A stretch of 64,000 nt of DNA from Scenedesmus sp. ARA3 (taxonomy: Eukaryota; Chlorophyta; Chlorophyceae; Sphaeropleales; Scenedesmaceae): positions 30,677 through 94,676 of the forward strand of contig RWJK01001528.1 in NCBI GenBank assembly GCA_004335835.1, given 5' to 3'. Below are positions 26,014-37,076 of the stretch, in pieces. The position numbers were made by a program, and so were the translations under genes. The notes beneath the pieces are model-generated. The model saw only the letters and a program-made list of their open reading frames with translations, made no database searches and was not told the DNA's origin. Every line of letters begins with the position of its first letter. Position 1 is the stretch's first letter.

Positions 26014-27169
26014 GCAGCAGCGTGTAGAACCGGAAGAGGGGCATCAGCAGGCGGAGCAGGTCGCACCTAAGCAGCCTCCTGCTGTGCAGCGGCAGCGGCA
26101 GCAGCACCAGCAGCAGCAGCAGCAAGGCACTGCTGCTTCAGCTGCAGCTGCTGATGGTGCTGGCAGTAGTGCTGCAGCTGCTGCCGCCGCCGCAGCAGCA
26201 GGCCAGCAGCAGCAGCAGCAGAGCAAGCTCAGCATCCCTGGCGATGAGGCCCCACTGCAGCGGCCTACCACCTGCCAGTCCCAAAAATGCAGCAGCAGCT
26301 CGGCGCTGAATGCGGGCGACTATGAGGCACTCAGCCTGCGGGGCGGCTTTTTGCAGTGCATGAACTGCATTGCACGCAGCGATCGTGCGGGTGTACCAGC
26401 AGACCGCAGCGAGGGCCAGCGGCAGGTGGCGGCTGTAGATCATCTGTCAACAGCTGTGCTGGCCAACCTCTTCAAATTCATATTTTTTGATGTGGAGTGT
26501 GCATTCGTGCCAAGGGCGGGCCCTTGGGATGGCACAGCGAGCTGCAATGCAACCGCCCAGATTGCGGCAGCGACAGTGGCAGCGGCGCATGGCGGCGCAC
26601 AGCGGCAGCAACGGCTCTTTAATGTGTATGTGAGGACGCCTAGCAACGTAGTAGGCATGCGGGCAGCACCTGAGGAGGCATCAATAGCCGAAGCAGACAA
26701 GCTCTCTCCTGCAGCAGCCCTGCAGAAGTTTGTAGATTGGGCTTTGAAGCAGCAGCGGCAGCACGCAGGGCAGGAGGCAGACCCTTCCCGGCTAGTGCTG
26801 GTCAGTCACTACGGCTTCTGCTATGCATCCAGCATCCTGGTGCAGCACGCAGAGTGCTGTGGGGTGCAGCTGCCGCCAGTGCGGCTGGCTGATGCCTGCC
26901 TATGGACCAAGGCAACATATGGAGGCAACAAAGAGGCACCGCTGGAAGATCTGGCAGATCTGCTGATGTATGACAGGCAGTGGGATCATTTCAATGATGT
27001 TGTCAGGACGCAGCAGCACTACGCGCTCGCTGATGTGCTGGCGACGAGCCAGGTGGTGCCAATGCTGTATCTAAGAAAGTGCAGGGCGCGGGAGCAACGA
27101 GGCAGACCATTAACTCAGCAGCAGGCGCGAGCTCTGCCGATGCTGACGGTTGGAAGCGGGAGCTGCTGA
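25348..27169 (+). CDS. DEDD exonuclease-like protein, upstream paralog
   Basis: Two exons, 25348-25429 and about 25599-27169 (the acceptor is one of several in-phase AGs near 25596-25625), give 550 residues. After a basic start (MKRRNEAGS) come about 250 Gln-rich residues, then a globular domain. It has FFDVECAF (D325, E327: exonuclease motif I), SHYGFCYASSIL (motif II, with C435 where Asp is expected) and HYALAD (H501, D506: motif III). This is the DEDDh/DnaQ-like layout, as in RNase T and the Maelstrom and Exuperantia relatives. Loss of the motif II Asp argues against normal two-metal catalysis. The C-terminus is shifted one base against the paralog: the open frame ends SGSC-stop, while the next frame keeps WKRELLTLSTPLRMFVGRLG up to a stop at 27240. 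Both paralogs share a conserved upstream block (here 25240-25345). Confidence 0.65.
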
Positions 27170-27172
27170 CAC

Positions 27173-28030
27173 TGTCCACGCCGCTGCGCATGTTTGTGGG
27201 CAGGCTGGGGCTGGCGCCTGATGCTGTTGTGGATGAATGATGTGGTTTGACTGTGGCTGCAGCCGCGCATGTCGCTGTTAACTGGTGCAGCCTGGCTGTC
27301 CGCGCCGCTGCGGCACTGCCTGGTGACCTTGTCCAGGCTGGCGATCCTGCCCATCCGGGTAATGCGTGGCCAGGGTCGTTTGCAGGTGGGTGCAGCAGCG
27401 TACCATGCGGCACGTGATTGGTTTTGCCTAGCTGTCCACGCCGCTGCGGCAGTGTGTGGGCAGGCTGGGGCTGTCGCCAGATGCTGTGGTGCGCGAGAAG
27501 TCTGCTTTGATGCGGCTAGAGCCGGCAGGCAGGCTGCGGATGCAGCAGTAGGCGGTGGTACTGCTTATTGATGCAGCCTGGCTGCGCATGCCGCTGCGCC
27601 GGTTTGTGGGCAGGCTAGGACTGGCGCCTGATGCTGTGTGAGTCGTGCAGGTTGGACTGTGGAAGCAGGCGCAGACGATGGCACCTTTGATCCACAACTG
27701 CAACGTGCCTGCCCACACTGCTGCGGCACTGTGTGGGCAGGTCAGGGCTGTCAGCTGATGGTGTGGTGTGTGAGTAGTGTGGTTTGACTGCGGATGCAGC
27801 ACTAGATGATGGCAAATGGTGCAGTCTGGCTATCCATGCCGCTGCGTCGCTGTGTGGGCTGGGTGGGGCTGGCGCCTGATGCTGTGGTGCGTGAGTAGGA
27901 TGCAGCTGTGGCTGTGTGTGCAGCAGCGCACTCTGTACTGTGCGGTTCAGTCCCCCCTGGTAACACAATAATAATGATAATATTGTGCGGTTGATGCAGA
28001 CTGCCAGATGCTGTGGTGCGTGACTACTAG
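27173..28030 (+). repeat. Degenerate array of the exonuclease-like gene's 3' end
   Basis: Units of roughly 120-150 bases begin near 27173, 27295, 27430, 27581, 27704, 27830 and (partial) 28000. Each contains a CCGCTGCG...GTGTGGGCAGGCTGGGGCTGGCGCCTGATGCTG block, the coding segment for TPLRxFxGRLGLAPDAV, plus 3' flank. Only the first unit is joined to the gene. The rest are frameshifted or stopped, so this is a minisatellite seeded by coding sequence. Confidence 0.8.
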
Positions 28031-28086
28031 TCACTGAGTGTGCAGCTGCGGCTGTGTGTGCAGCGGCGCACTCTTTAGTGCACAGT

Positions 28087-28427
28087 GCAGCAGCAGCTGG
28101 TGCTGATGGTCCTGCAAAGAAGCGGCAGATGCTTGGGCCTCAGGCTAGCGGTGGTAGCCTGCCAGCTGGTGGAAGGGAAGCTGCTGCTGCTGCCACTCTC
28201 TGGCTGTGCTGCAGCAGCAGCTAGGCCAGCCACAGCAGTAGCAGCAGGAGCAGCAGAAGCAGCAGTTGTCTACTCTGCTGCCCCCACCACCCGGCGATGT
28301 GGTTGCAGCTGGAGCCAGCTCAGCAGCAGCTGCAGCTTGGCTGCAAGGGCTGGGGACGTGTGAACTGGCGCAGCTGACTGCTGCAGCTGGTGCTGAGATG
28401 GCCCGAAGATTGAGTGGTCGAGGGTAG
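28087..28427 (+). pseudogene. Duplicated, broken 3' end of the RIF1-like gene
   Basis: The stretch matches the terminal part of the RIF1-like coding region (about 24507-24821), including AAAGAAGCGGCAG...CTTGGGCCTCAGGCTAGC and the final WLQGLGT...AEMARRL segment. A TAG interrupts the reading after the CAG run, the long Gln tract is shortened, and no upstream exons are present. With the adjacent second exonuclease-like gene it forms the second copy of a segmental duplication. Confidence 0.85.
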
Positions 28428-28847
28428 CAGGGATGTCATCTTAGCTTTGGGGAAGCCTTTTAGGCATCAAGGAGGGACTTTGGAGGTCTCTGGGCTTCAG
28501 GGTTGTTTTGGTGTCACTTGTCAGGCATCCGTGGTTGTAGTGAGTGCTTTGCTGTGTGTGTTGCGTGATGTAGCAAGCCTCAAAGGTTTTCTTGTCTTCA
28601 AAGCGCTTCATCCAGCGTACAAAGGCAACGCACACTCGCACCCACCATGTGCTGAGTTCACTACGTTCTACCCTGTTTCATAGTCAGCGGCCGCGTGTGT
28701 TGGTCATCTGAATGGTTTAAAACCCTTTTTGCAACGATTTGTCGAACTTCAGCAGTCATCGGAGCGGCTCGGCCCACACAGCACAGCAAGGTCAGCAAAC
28801 AAGCCTGCTAACGTCAGCATTCAGAGCTCCGATAGTCGTGTAAGGCA

Positions 28848-29249
28848 ATGAAACGTCGCCAAGAAGATGTTTTCGACGGGTCTGACCGTCCGGCACGTGC
28901 CAGCAAGGCCGTGAAAGGGCTGCACGGACTGCCAGGTGAGACCTCCGCTGAAGGGTGACGCCTTGAAAACTGAAGTATTGCTCATAAATCAGCTAGAATA
29001 CGTTGATACGTCACACACACGTGCGTCTCAGCGGCAGCTCTGCACAAGCTCTTTGGCATGTGATGCTGACATGGCAATCTGCTCTCCTATTGTCCTGCAA
29101 ACTGCCCCTGCTGCACGCCAGACAAGGCAGAAAGCGCAGCAGCAGCTGTAGCCAAGTCAGCATCACTGCCTCAGATAGGCAGCCAGCCCATTCTGCAGAC
29201 CCCGGACCAGCAGGCAGGCCACCTGCTGCCACTGGTGTCGACTCAGGAT

Positions 29250-29297
<48 letters not shown>

Positions 29298-29675
29298 GAG
29301 CAGCACCAGCCATTTGCTCGCGTAGTCGCCCAGTCAGATGAGCTGGCAAATGCAGAGCAGAAGCGCCAGGTACAACAGCAGCAGCAGAAGAAGCAACAGA
29401 AGCAGCAGAGGAAGGAGCAAACGAATGGGCAGAGAGAACTGCTGGAGAAACGGCTGAAGAAACAGCTGAAGAAGCAGCGGAAGCAGCAGCAGCAACGGCA
29501 GCAGCAGCAGCAGCAGCATGATGAGGAGGAAGAGCAGCAGCAGGAGGAGCAGGCCACACCTCAACAGCCTCCTGCCGTGCGGCGGCAACAGCAGCAAGGC
29601 TCTGCTGCTTTAGCCGCAGCTGCTGATGGTACTGGCAGCAGTGCTGCAGCTGCTGCCGCAGCAGCAGCAGGCCAC

Positions 29676-29706
<31 letters not shown>

Positions 29707-30067
29707 GGAGCAGGCTCAACATCCCTGCCAGACAAGACCTGCAGGAGCCTGCAACCTGGCAGATCCACACCTGCAGCAGCAGCTCAGCTCTAGATGAGGG
29801 CAACTATGAGGCCCTCAGCCTTCGGGCTGGATTCAGCAGCTGCATGAGCTGCATTTCGCACGGCGTGCCGGCAGCAGTCAGTGAGCTGACTCAGCGGCTG
29901 GCTGCTGCAGATGACGTGTCATCAGTTGATTTGAATGACAGCTACACGTTCGTATTTTTTGATGTGGAGTGTGCATTCGTGCCAGGGGCGGGCCCTTGGG
30001 ACGGCACGTTGTGCTGCAATGCAATTGCACAGATCGCAGCAGTGACAGAAGACACGGATGGCGACGA

Positions 30068-30124
<57 letters not shown>

Positions 30125-30746
30125 CCAGTTTGATGTGTACGTGAAGACACCCAGGCGTGCAGGCATGCGGGCAGCACCAGAGGAGGCATCAGTCAACGAA
30201 GCAGACAAGCTCTCCCCAGCTGCAGCCCTGCAGAAGTTTGTAGATTGGGCTTTGAAGCAGCATCGGCAGCACGCAGGGCAGGAGGCAGACCCTTCCCGGC
30301 TAGTGCTGGTCAGTCACTACGGCTTCTGCTATGCTTTCAGCATCCTGGTGCAGCAGGCAGAGCGGTATGGGGTGCAGCTGCCGCCAGTGCGGCTGGCTGA
30401 CAGCTGCCTATGGACCAAGGCAACATGTGGGGCCCGGGCAGGGGCAAAGCTGTATGACTTGGCAGACCAACTGCTGTGTAACAGAGCGGCTGGCTACTTT
30501 GAGCATGAGATGTGCACGGACCTTCACTATGCACTGGCTGATGCGTGGGTGATGAGCAGGGTGGTGCCGCTGCTGCATGCACAGAACAGCAGCCAGCATG
30601 CAGCAGCAGCAGCAGCAGTAGCAGCAGCAGGGAGCAGCTCTGGAGACTCTGGCGGCTGGAAGCGGCAGCTGCTGGCACTGTCCACGCCGCTGCGCCACTT
30701 TTTGGGCAGGCTGGGGCTGGCGCCTGATGGCGTGGTGCACGGCTAG
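28848..30746 (+). CDS. DEDD exonuclease-like protein, downstream paralog
   Basis: Exons 28848-28935 and 29122-30746 join in phase to 570 residues. The start MKRRQEDVFDGSD mirrors the upstream paralog, as does the 5' flank (28745-28845, with GGAGCGGCTCGGCCCA). Residues about 60-260 are Gln/Lys/Ala-rich, and a second Gln run lies at about 344-361 inside the domain. Motif I is FFDVECAF (D310, E312), motif II SHYGFCYAFSIL (C432 at the Asp site), motif III HYALAD (H498, D503). The domain is closely similar to its neighbour's, including the same missing Asp, so the change predates the duplication. This copy retains the intact C-terminus (WKRQLLALSTPLRHFLGRLG to the stop). It may bind nucleic acid without cutting it; substrate and role are unknown. 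Confidence 0.7.
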
Positions 30747-30826
30747 CGCATGCTGATGCTGTGGTTCTGCAGCACATTGTGCTTTCTGGCTGGTATGTTC
30801 GGTACGGCGGTTTCAGCAGTAGGTTG

Positions 30827-31010
30827 CATGCCACTGTGTTGGCAGGCTGGGGCTGGCGCCTGTTGGCGTGGTGGCTGAGTCGGTCGGTTTGATTGTTTGA
30901 TGCAGCAGCAGATGATGGCACTTTGTTTGGTGCAGCGTGACGGCTCATACCGCTGCGCTGCTTTGTGGGCAGGCTGGGGCTGGCGCCTGATGCTGTGGTG
31001 CTGGGCTGGC
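30827..31010 (+). repeat. Two further copies of the exonuclease-gene 3' unit
   Basis: Blocks near 30827 and 30945 repeat GGCAGGCTGGGGCTGGCGCCTG with flanks. They match the larger array at 27173-28030 and follow the second paralog in the same relative position. Confidence 0.75.
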
Positions 31011-31226
31011 TCTGGGTGCAGCAGCACGCTTCAGCGCCTTGATTTGAGGTGGATTTTGTCAGACTGCATGTTGTGTTGTTCTGTGCGGAGGCTGCACACT
31101 ACATACACTGTGAATTTGGCAGCTGTGCTGCACTGTGCGGGTGATCTGAGTGCCATGCTACGCTGTTGGTAAAGAGGGACCATGCGGCAGCATGCTGTGC
31201 TGCCATGCGTGCTGCATGTATGCAAT

Positions 31227-31600
31227 CGGCAACTTTCTTTATATGCTGTGCTGTGCTTGTTACAGCTGTTCTGTGCTTGTGGCAGCTGTGCTGTGCTGTG
31301 CTGTGCTTGTGACAGCTGTGCTGTGCTGTGCTGTGCTGTGTTGTGCTGTGCTGTGCTGTGCTGTGCTGTGCTGTGCTNNNNNNNNNNNNNNNNNNNNNNN
31401 NNNNNNNNNNNNNNNNNNNNNNNNNNNNNNNNNNNNNNNNNNNNNNNNNNNNNNNNNNGCTGTGCTGTGCTGTGCTGTGCTGTGCTGTGCTGTGCTGTGC
31501 TGTGCTGTGCTGTGCTGTGCTATGCTGCGCTGTGCTGTGCTGTGCTGCGCTGTGGTGTGCTGTGCTGTGCTGCGCTGCGCTGTACTGTGCTTGCGACTGC
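31227..31600. repeat. TGTGC pentanucleotide satellite around an assembly gap
   Basis: Nearly pure CTGTG/TGTGC pentamers run on both sides of the gap, with interruptions (TTGTGACAG, TATGCTGCG) at the edges. The true length is unknown because the assembler stopped inside the array. Confidence 0.95.
31378..31458. other. Assembly gap (81 N)
   Basis: Unresolved bases lie inside the TGTGC satellite. Frames read across them are meaningless. Confidence 1.
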
Positions 31601-32966
31601 TGAAGGCTTTCTCACTTTCGTGTGAGCTTATCCGGGGTGTCCTGGCCCATGTAGTGTGATGTACTGAGCTGGTATTTGATGTGCTGTGCGTGATTCCACT
31701 TCAAAGGGTGCTGTTGCACGCGTGGCAAGATCTGTGGCTCTTGACGTGTGACAAAGCCAAGAGTCAACTACAGGCTTGCTACAAGTTGCACCTCATAACG
31801 TCTCTAATTAATGCAGATTATGTCAATAACACCTAATTATGCTGTGCAGTATGCCTGGGACCGAGTAACAACACGAGGCGAGGGTCATATGGGTCAGATC
31901 CGGGGTGGCGTCCATGGTGGCGTCACGGCAGGTGTGCTGCCTTGAGTTACTTGCTTGCAATTAATGCACTGCTCGATGAAATCGCCTAGTCAATAGCAAT
32001 CAAATCACAGCATTGTTCACGAGTTTCCAGGAAGATTGGACAACAAACACTTCCCAGGGTAGGAACCTGTTACCAGGCGTTAGAATGCTAAAAAACATTC
32101 ATGCTGTTGCCTTGGTAAAGCAGCAGAGTTGCCCAGAACAAGCCCGATTGATGGACGGCTCACAATCCTTGAGGAGTCTTCAACGCCAGTGCATCATGGG
32201 TGGTCCACACTGGCGGCAGCCGCAAACTCTGCGCTGCATCAGCAAAGCTGCACATGCCTATGCACACATTGCATGTACACACTGAAATCATCAAGGCAAT
32301 GATTGCCTGGCGTTTATACATGTCTCCAAGGTGTGCTGTTAGCTAAAGCTATAGTGTTGCAAAAAAGGAAGCACATGAGGGAGCCCAACACGTGCCTGAA
32401 TAAGACTGAACCATAAAGCCTGTAGCAAGGTTGTTGACCCTTCACGCAGGAACATCAACACGCAGCCACTGCCACACCGATACTATCATGCTGGCAGCAT
32501 CGTCACGCCATGTTCTGCAGTGCTTCAGCCTTTTTTAATATTGTGAAAATCCTGACACACCGGGTCTAGGCCGTCAATCTTGGAAATCTCAAAAACCATA
32601 CGGAAGACAGAGACCCCAAACACTTGCAGCTTCTGATGCACAGCAGTGCCTTACCTAGCCGCTCAGCACGATTTTCAACTCAGGCTACTGTCGCCGCTGC
32701 TTCTCAAAATGGCTAGTTGTCTCCCTCCTGCCATTGCTGCTGCTGCTTCTTCTTCTTCTTCTTGTGCTGCGGCTGCATCACGTGATTGCTGCTGCCAATG
32801 ACAACGTGTACCTGCCAATGCTGGTGGTGACGTGCTTGCTGCTGCTGCCACCGCAGCATGGCTTCCACACTTGAACTGCCGCGCGCTAGCCCAATGTCTA
32901 GCTCACTGTCGAGCTCACTCCCGCTTCACCATGCCCGTCACTCTCTGACTGACGCAAAGCAGCTGC
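31601..32966. other. Region without a recognisable gene
   Basis: No supported exon was found on either strand. The part nearest 32967 must include the 3' UTR of the minus-strand gene that ends there. A TTC/CTTCTT-rich patch lies near 32745-32765. Confidence 0.5.
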
Positions 32967-34725
32967 TTATCGCCTGCCGACCTCGAAGTCGACGTTGGCG
33001 TTGGTCCCAAGGGCCACGTTCTGGCTGCGCGCCGCAGACCAGCGTGTAGCTGCCACATAGCTCAGCTGGTCAGAGGCACTGCCTGCAACACCGTAGCACA
33101 CAATGGGCAAGGTTTCTGCAGACAGTTGACATGTGTGCTACGATTGAAGATTACATGGTGTTCTTGAGGGAGCCTGGATCGGCCCCAGGGTGTCCGCACA
33201 AGCCGTTGTATCTCCCGGTCATCACAGGTAGTTGCTTCTACAGCAGTAATGGCTGCGAATGAAGGGCGTTCACCCACCTATCGTGCCGTTCCTGCTGAGC
33301 ACCGTGCCTGCATTGCCGCTCCTCATCGCAATAGACGGCCGCTGCGTGCCCCTGTATGTCGTGCCACGCATTACAACAGCATGGCCAGCGCCGCTGCGCC
33401 TGTTGGGCACTGCAGCAGGCAGCAGGCAGCGCAAAAATGCACCGCAGTAGGACAGCTATCAGGCAACGCACGAGCTTGGGTTGTATTGCAGCATACAGTG
33501 ACGTCTATGATATGTCGCATCAGGTGTGGCGTGGCCAGCACCGCTGCGCCTGTTGGGCACTGCAGCAGGCAGCAGGCAGCACAGACATGCACAGCTGTTG
33601 CGACAGCACATGTGCTTGTCCTGACTTGCAGGATGTGTGTACCGATGAGCCTTGTTGGGCTGCTTTAAGGCGTGGCCTGTGGCCCTACTCTGGTGAACTG
33701 CTAAGTTGTTGTTTGCATTCAGTCACTTCCTCGGCAACGGTTTCATCAAAGTTTAATGTCCAGCGGATGGCACGGCACCAGCCACAAACCGAGAAGCGGC
33801 TTACCGGTAGGCTGAATGACTGTCCCTCCCCCAAACACATCATCATTCTTGCGCGCTGATGTGGTGCCCCAAACTGCGCTGCTGCGTGCATTGCCCCTGG
33901 CGAGGTTGTTTGGGCCCTGCGACACCAATTCGCTCCGCACAAAGGCTGCAGCCCTGCAAGCAATAACAGCAGCACAATAGCTTGGGAAAGCAGCACTGTC
34001 TCAGAATACCCGCAACAGCAGCCGCAGCAGCAGCAGCAGCATTCGCATCAGCAGCAGGCACAAAACTGTCCCGCCATTGTGCTAGCCTTCCAGCACTGCC
34101 AGTAGTGCACAGTGCTGCTGCAGCAGCAGCGGCAGCAGCAGCAGCAGCACCACCACCACAATCTGCAACACTAGCTCTGACAGCAAATGACACTTACTCT
34201 ACAGCAGCATCTGCAGCAGCCATGGATGGCATGCTTGCAGTAGGGATGCAGGGGTGCACCCTACCTGCCAGCATCATCGTCCAATGTTGTAGCAGTTCTG
34301 CTCGTTAATGTCAGCGAGCTGTCCAGCCCTCCGATCTGTCCGTAATCCGATTCGGCTTCCCCGTACGCGTCCTGCGGCGCGGGTCCGATGACTCGGCGCT
34401 GCCCAGTGTTTGGGTCGATGAGCCGGCCGTAATCTCCCTGCGTGAACGCACTGTAGTCTCCAAGGAATGCGTAGTCTACTCCCGCAGTGGCCAGCACGTC
34501 TGCAGCAGCGGCGGCGGCGGCAGCAGCAGGAGCAGCAGCGGCAGCGGCGGCGGCGGCAACGGCGGCAGCAGCAGCAGCGGGGGCAGCAGTGGCGACGATG
34601 GCAGTGGTGGTGATGGCAGCAGTGGAGGTCTGGTGGCTTGCAACCACATGCTTCCTGCATCATGGCATGTAGCTTGCCACTGTGCCATGTGTCATGACAT
34701 GCAGGGTGCACTTTGTTTATGCAAC

Positions 34726-34756
<31 letters not shown>

Positions 34757-36193
34757 TCAGGAAACGGGAAATGTGTTATAGCCGCTGCCAGCTTCACCTG
34801 GCAGCTGCATCAGCGTCAACTGCCCTGATCCCCAGTGGCTTCCTTTGCCTACCTATGATGAGGTGCTTTCAGGACAACATATTGCGCAGCACGCTGTCAT
34901 ATCTGAAAATGGCATTCCTCACACACATTGCGGACTCACCCCATGCTCCCAGGAACCGATCATCTTCCTGCCCAACAAAGCGTGGCCGCTGCTCTGCAGT
35001 GCTGTTCACTACAGGCCCCGCAGGCGCGATCCGGTGCTGCGCCAGAGCTGCGCTGCGCTCGACCACCCTGGCTCCAGACCTGCCTGAAATCGGCCCTGAG
35101 ATTGTGCGCACATCACCAGCGGTAGCAGTGCTGGCACTTGTTCTGTCTGTGCGAAGGCTGCAGAGCGCAAAGTGATTAGGGCAACGGTGTTTATCAGTGT
35201 TGTGGCTGCAGGGAACGCGGGTTGCTGCAAACAAGAGCAAGATGTTATCTTTGTTCAGCTGCTGCTTGACTGCTGCACACTGCTCTGTTGCGCCAGAACA
35301 AGCAGCAATGCAGAAACGTGGCTTTGGCACGTACGTAGACTGCTGCTGCCGTTGATACAACCACGCCGCCAACTGTGCAGCGCCGCCTGCATGCGCAGCT
35401 GCTTCAGCGCCCCAGGCTCACACCTGACAACTGACTTGCTTTACTGTCTACATACAATCAACACGCCTGCTGCCCTAAAAAACCTTGCCTCACTCACGCC
35501 ATCTGGTATGTCCGCTTTGACACGCCGCCAAAGTTTAGGTTGGTTGCGCCAGTGCGCGGCACGCGCTCAGCTGATGCTGTTATCTGGTCTTGCACCAGCG
35601 GGTCAACTGCAGGCAGGTCAACGCTTTGACCAGGTCAAACAACTGTGACCGTCTCTAACAGACAGCAACACAGGATCCTCCTGAGCTTGAAAGGTCTGTA
35701 GGTACAGACCTATAGGTCACATGTGTGCATTGCATGTGGGTTCTGGCAGCATCTGCACTGACCAGGTCAATGGCACAGCATGCATACTTGCGTGCATCAG
35801 AGCCCTCCATACACTGCATGGCTGCCAGAACAACTCCGAAAACTTGGTTGATGGTAAATCATATGTGCGGTCCTGCAGGCTTTGGCACTTACAGTCCAGC
35901 AAACTAGCGGCGGGGACCTCAGGAGCCACCACATTGCGCGTGGCATCATCCACCTTCCGCTCATTGATCCTGCCACTTGAGCTCTGCGGTAGCAGGGCTA
36001 CTTTTCTCCTCGTGGTGTTGGTTTTCAACAGCTCGAAAGGCTGCAGCAACCTGCGGCTATGGCTGGCTCTGTGTTGGTGCTGTGGTGCGGCCTTTGCTGC
36101 TGCTGCTGCTGCAGCTGCTGCTGGCAGCAGCGTTTGCTGCACGCATGCCGCAATCAGAATTGCCAGGAGCAGGCCATGCAGCGTTCTACACAT
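32967..36193 (-). CDS. Secreted protein of unknown function
   Basis: Seven exons on the minus strand join in phase: 36193-35893, 35606-35498, 35157-34940, 34499-34265, 33953-33805, 33409-33278, 33082-32967, giving 419 residues. The start MCRTLHGLLLAILIAACVQQ is a clear signal peptide, followed by an Ala run and basic residues. The mature part is rich in Gly, Thr, Asn, Arg and Ser and poor in long hydrophobic stretches; recognisable pieces are NLNFGGVSKRTYQ, YAFLGDYSAFTQGDYGRL, FGGGTVIQPTG and VALGTNANVDFEVGRR. I do not recognise the family. Repeated G-D-Y and aromatic spacing suggests a beta-rich extracellular or wall protein, which is inference. Donors are canonical GTAAGT/GTGAGT types. A decayed copy of the start of exon 6 lies in intron 5. 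Confidence 0.6.
33529..33583 (-). repeat. Copy of exon 6 start in an intron of the secreted-protein gene
   Basis: The acceptor CTGCTGCAG and the PNRRSGAGHA coding start of exon 6 are duplicated about 150 bases upstream in transcription (real copy 33376-33430). The copy soon reads into a stop and has no matching donor. Confidence 0.75.
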
Positions 36194-36803
36194 TCGCCTG
36201 AGTTAGTAGTACCATCATCGTCGTTGCAGTCTGCTCAAGCACTTCTGCTGAGTTGCGAATGGCGCAGAGGTGCGGGCATAATCTGCAGGTCAAGCGCATG
36301 CACGCTGACGTGCAATACAGACATTAGGCAAAGCGGCATGCGCAGAAAAAAAAACACTGGAAGTCGTGTTTCCCCACTTACAGTGGGCAGTGACTTAACC
36401 CTGCAACTCTTGGAGGGACCAACATGGACCGGCATTCGTTCGCGCGAGCAGCAGCAGTACGACTTGATGATGCTTCGTCACAAACTGACTAGCTCCCCCC
36501 CAGCATGTCGAACTTGACTTTGGAAGAGAGATAAGAACTAGTAATTCTGCGATACAGTTGTTACATTTAACACCCGCCCAGCAGTACAGGCCAGGCTGCA
36601 GCGGCCAGTGGTGAGCATTGACGTTTAGCTACCGGTTTATCAACTTTACTCCCTACACGATCCATCGGACCGTCAAACACCGCTTTCATGCGTGCCGCAA
36701 GGGTGTTGATCACACACCAGCCCAGCTAGCCAACCGGGCCAGTAGGGCTTGGTTGGTAGCATGATTGTGACAGCACCCCAGCTGCTCCACAAGGGTTGTG
36801 CTT

Positions 36804-37003
36804 GGCTTTCATCATGATCTTCACGTCACCAATCAAGCCGTGTTGCTTTCATGATGATCTTCACGTCACCAATCAAGCCGTGTTGCCTTCATCATGATCT
36901 TCACGTCACCAATCAAGCCGTGTTGCCTTCATGATGATCTTCACGTCACCAATCAAGCCGTGTTGCCTTCATCATGATCTTCACGTCACCAATCAAGCCG
37001 TGT
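36804..37003. repeat. Five 40-bp tandem repeats
   Basis: The unit TCACGTCACCAATCAAGCCG recurs at 36821, 36861, 36901, 36941 and 36981 with exactly 40-base spacing and linkers that alternate ATCATGATCT and ATGATGATCT. It lies about 0.6 kb upstream of the secreted-protein gene. Each unit carries CACGTCA, so it could act as a multi-site element, but tandem slippage explains it equally well. Confidence 0.9.
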
Positions 37004-37023
37004 AGCAGTAACGCCACACGTTT

Positions 37024-37076
37024 CATGTGTCGGGCTTTCAGATATCCGAGATGTGTCGGGCTTTCAGATCTCCGAG
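37024..37076. repeat. Two-copy 27-bp direct repeat
   Basis: ATGTGTCGGGCTTTCAGATATCCGAG is followed immediately by a copy with CTCCGAG. It is short and noncoding. Confidence 0.85.

Noticed and set aside
27042..27090. A 32-base intron in the upstream exonuclease-like gene to restore the C-terminal frame
   Set aside because: It is too short for the introns seen here and would delete the VVPMLYL segment that the paralog conserves. A frameshift is simpler.
31150..31659. Open frames through the TGTGC array and the N run
   Set aside because: A pentanucleotide array with all frames open gives AVLCC-type repeats, and the N positions are not sequence.
34872..34930. Extra exon in the secreted-protein gene
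   Set aside because: With the incoming phase it reads into a TAG. Skipping it gives a clean in-phase join from 34940 to 34499.
36804..37003. CRISPR-like direct repeats
   Set aside because: The units are contiguous with near-identical linkers, not unique spacers, and the genome is eukaryotic.
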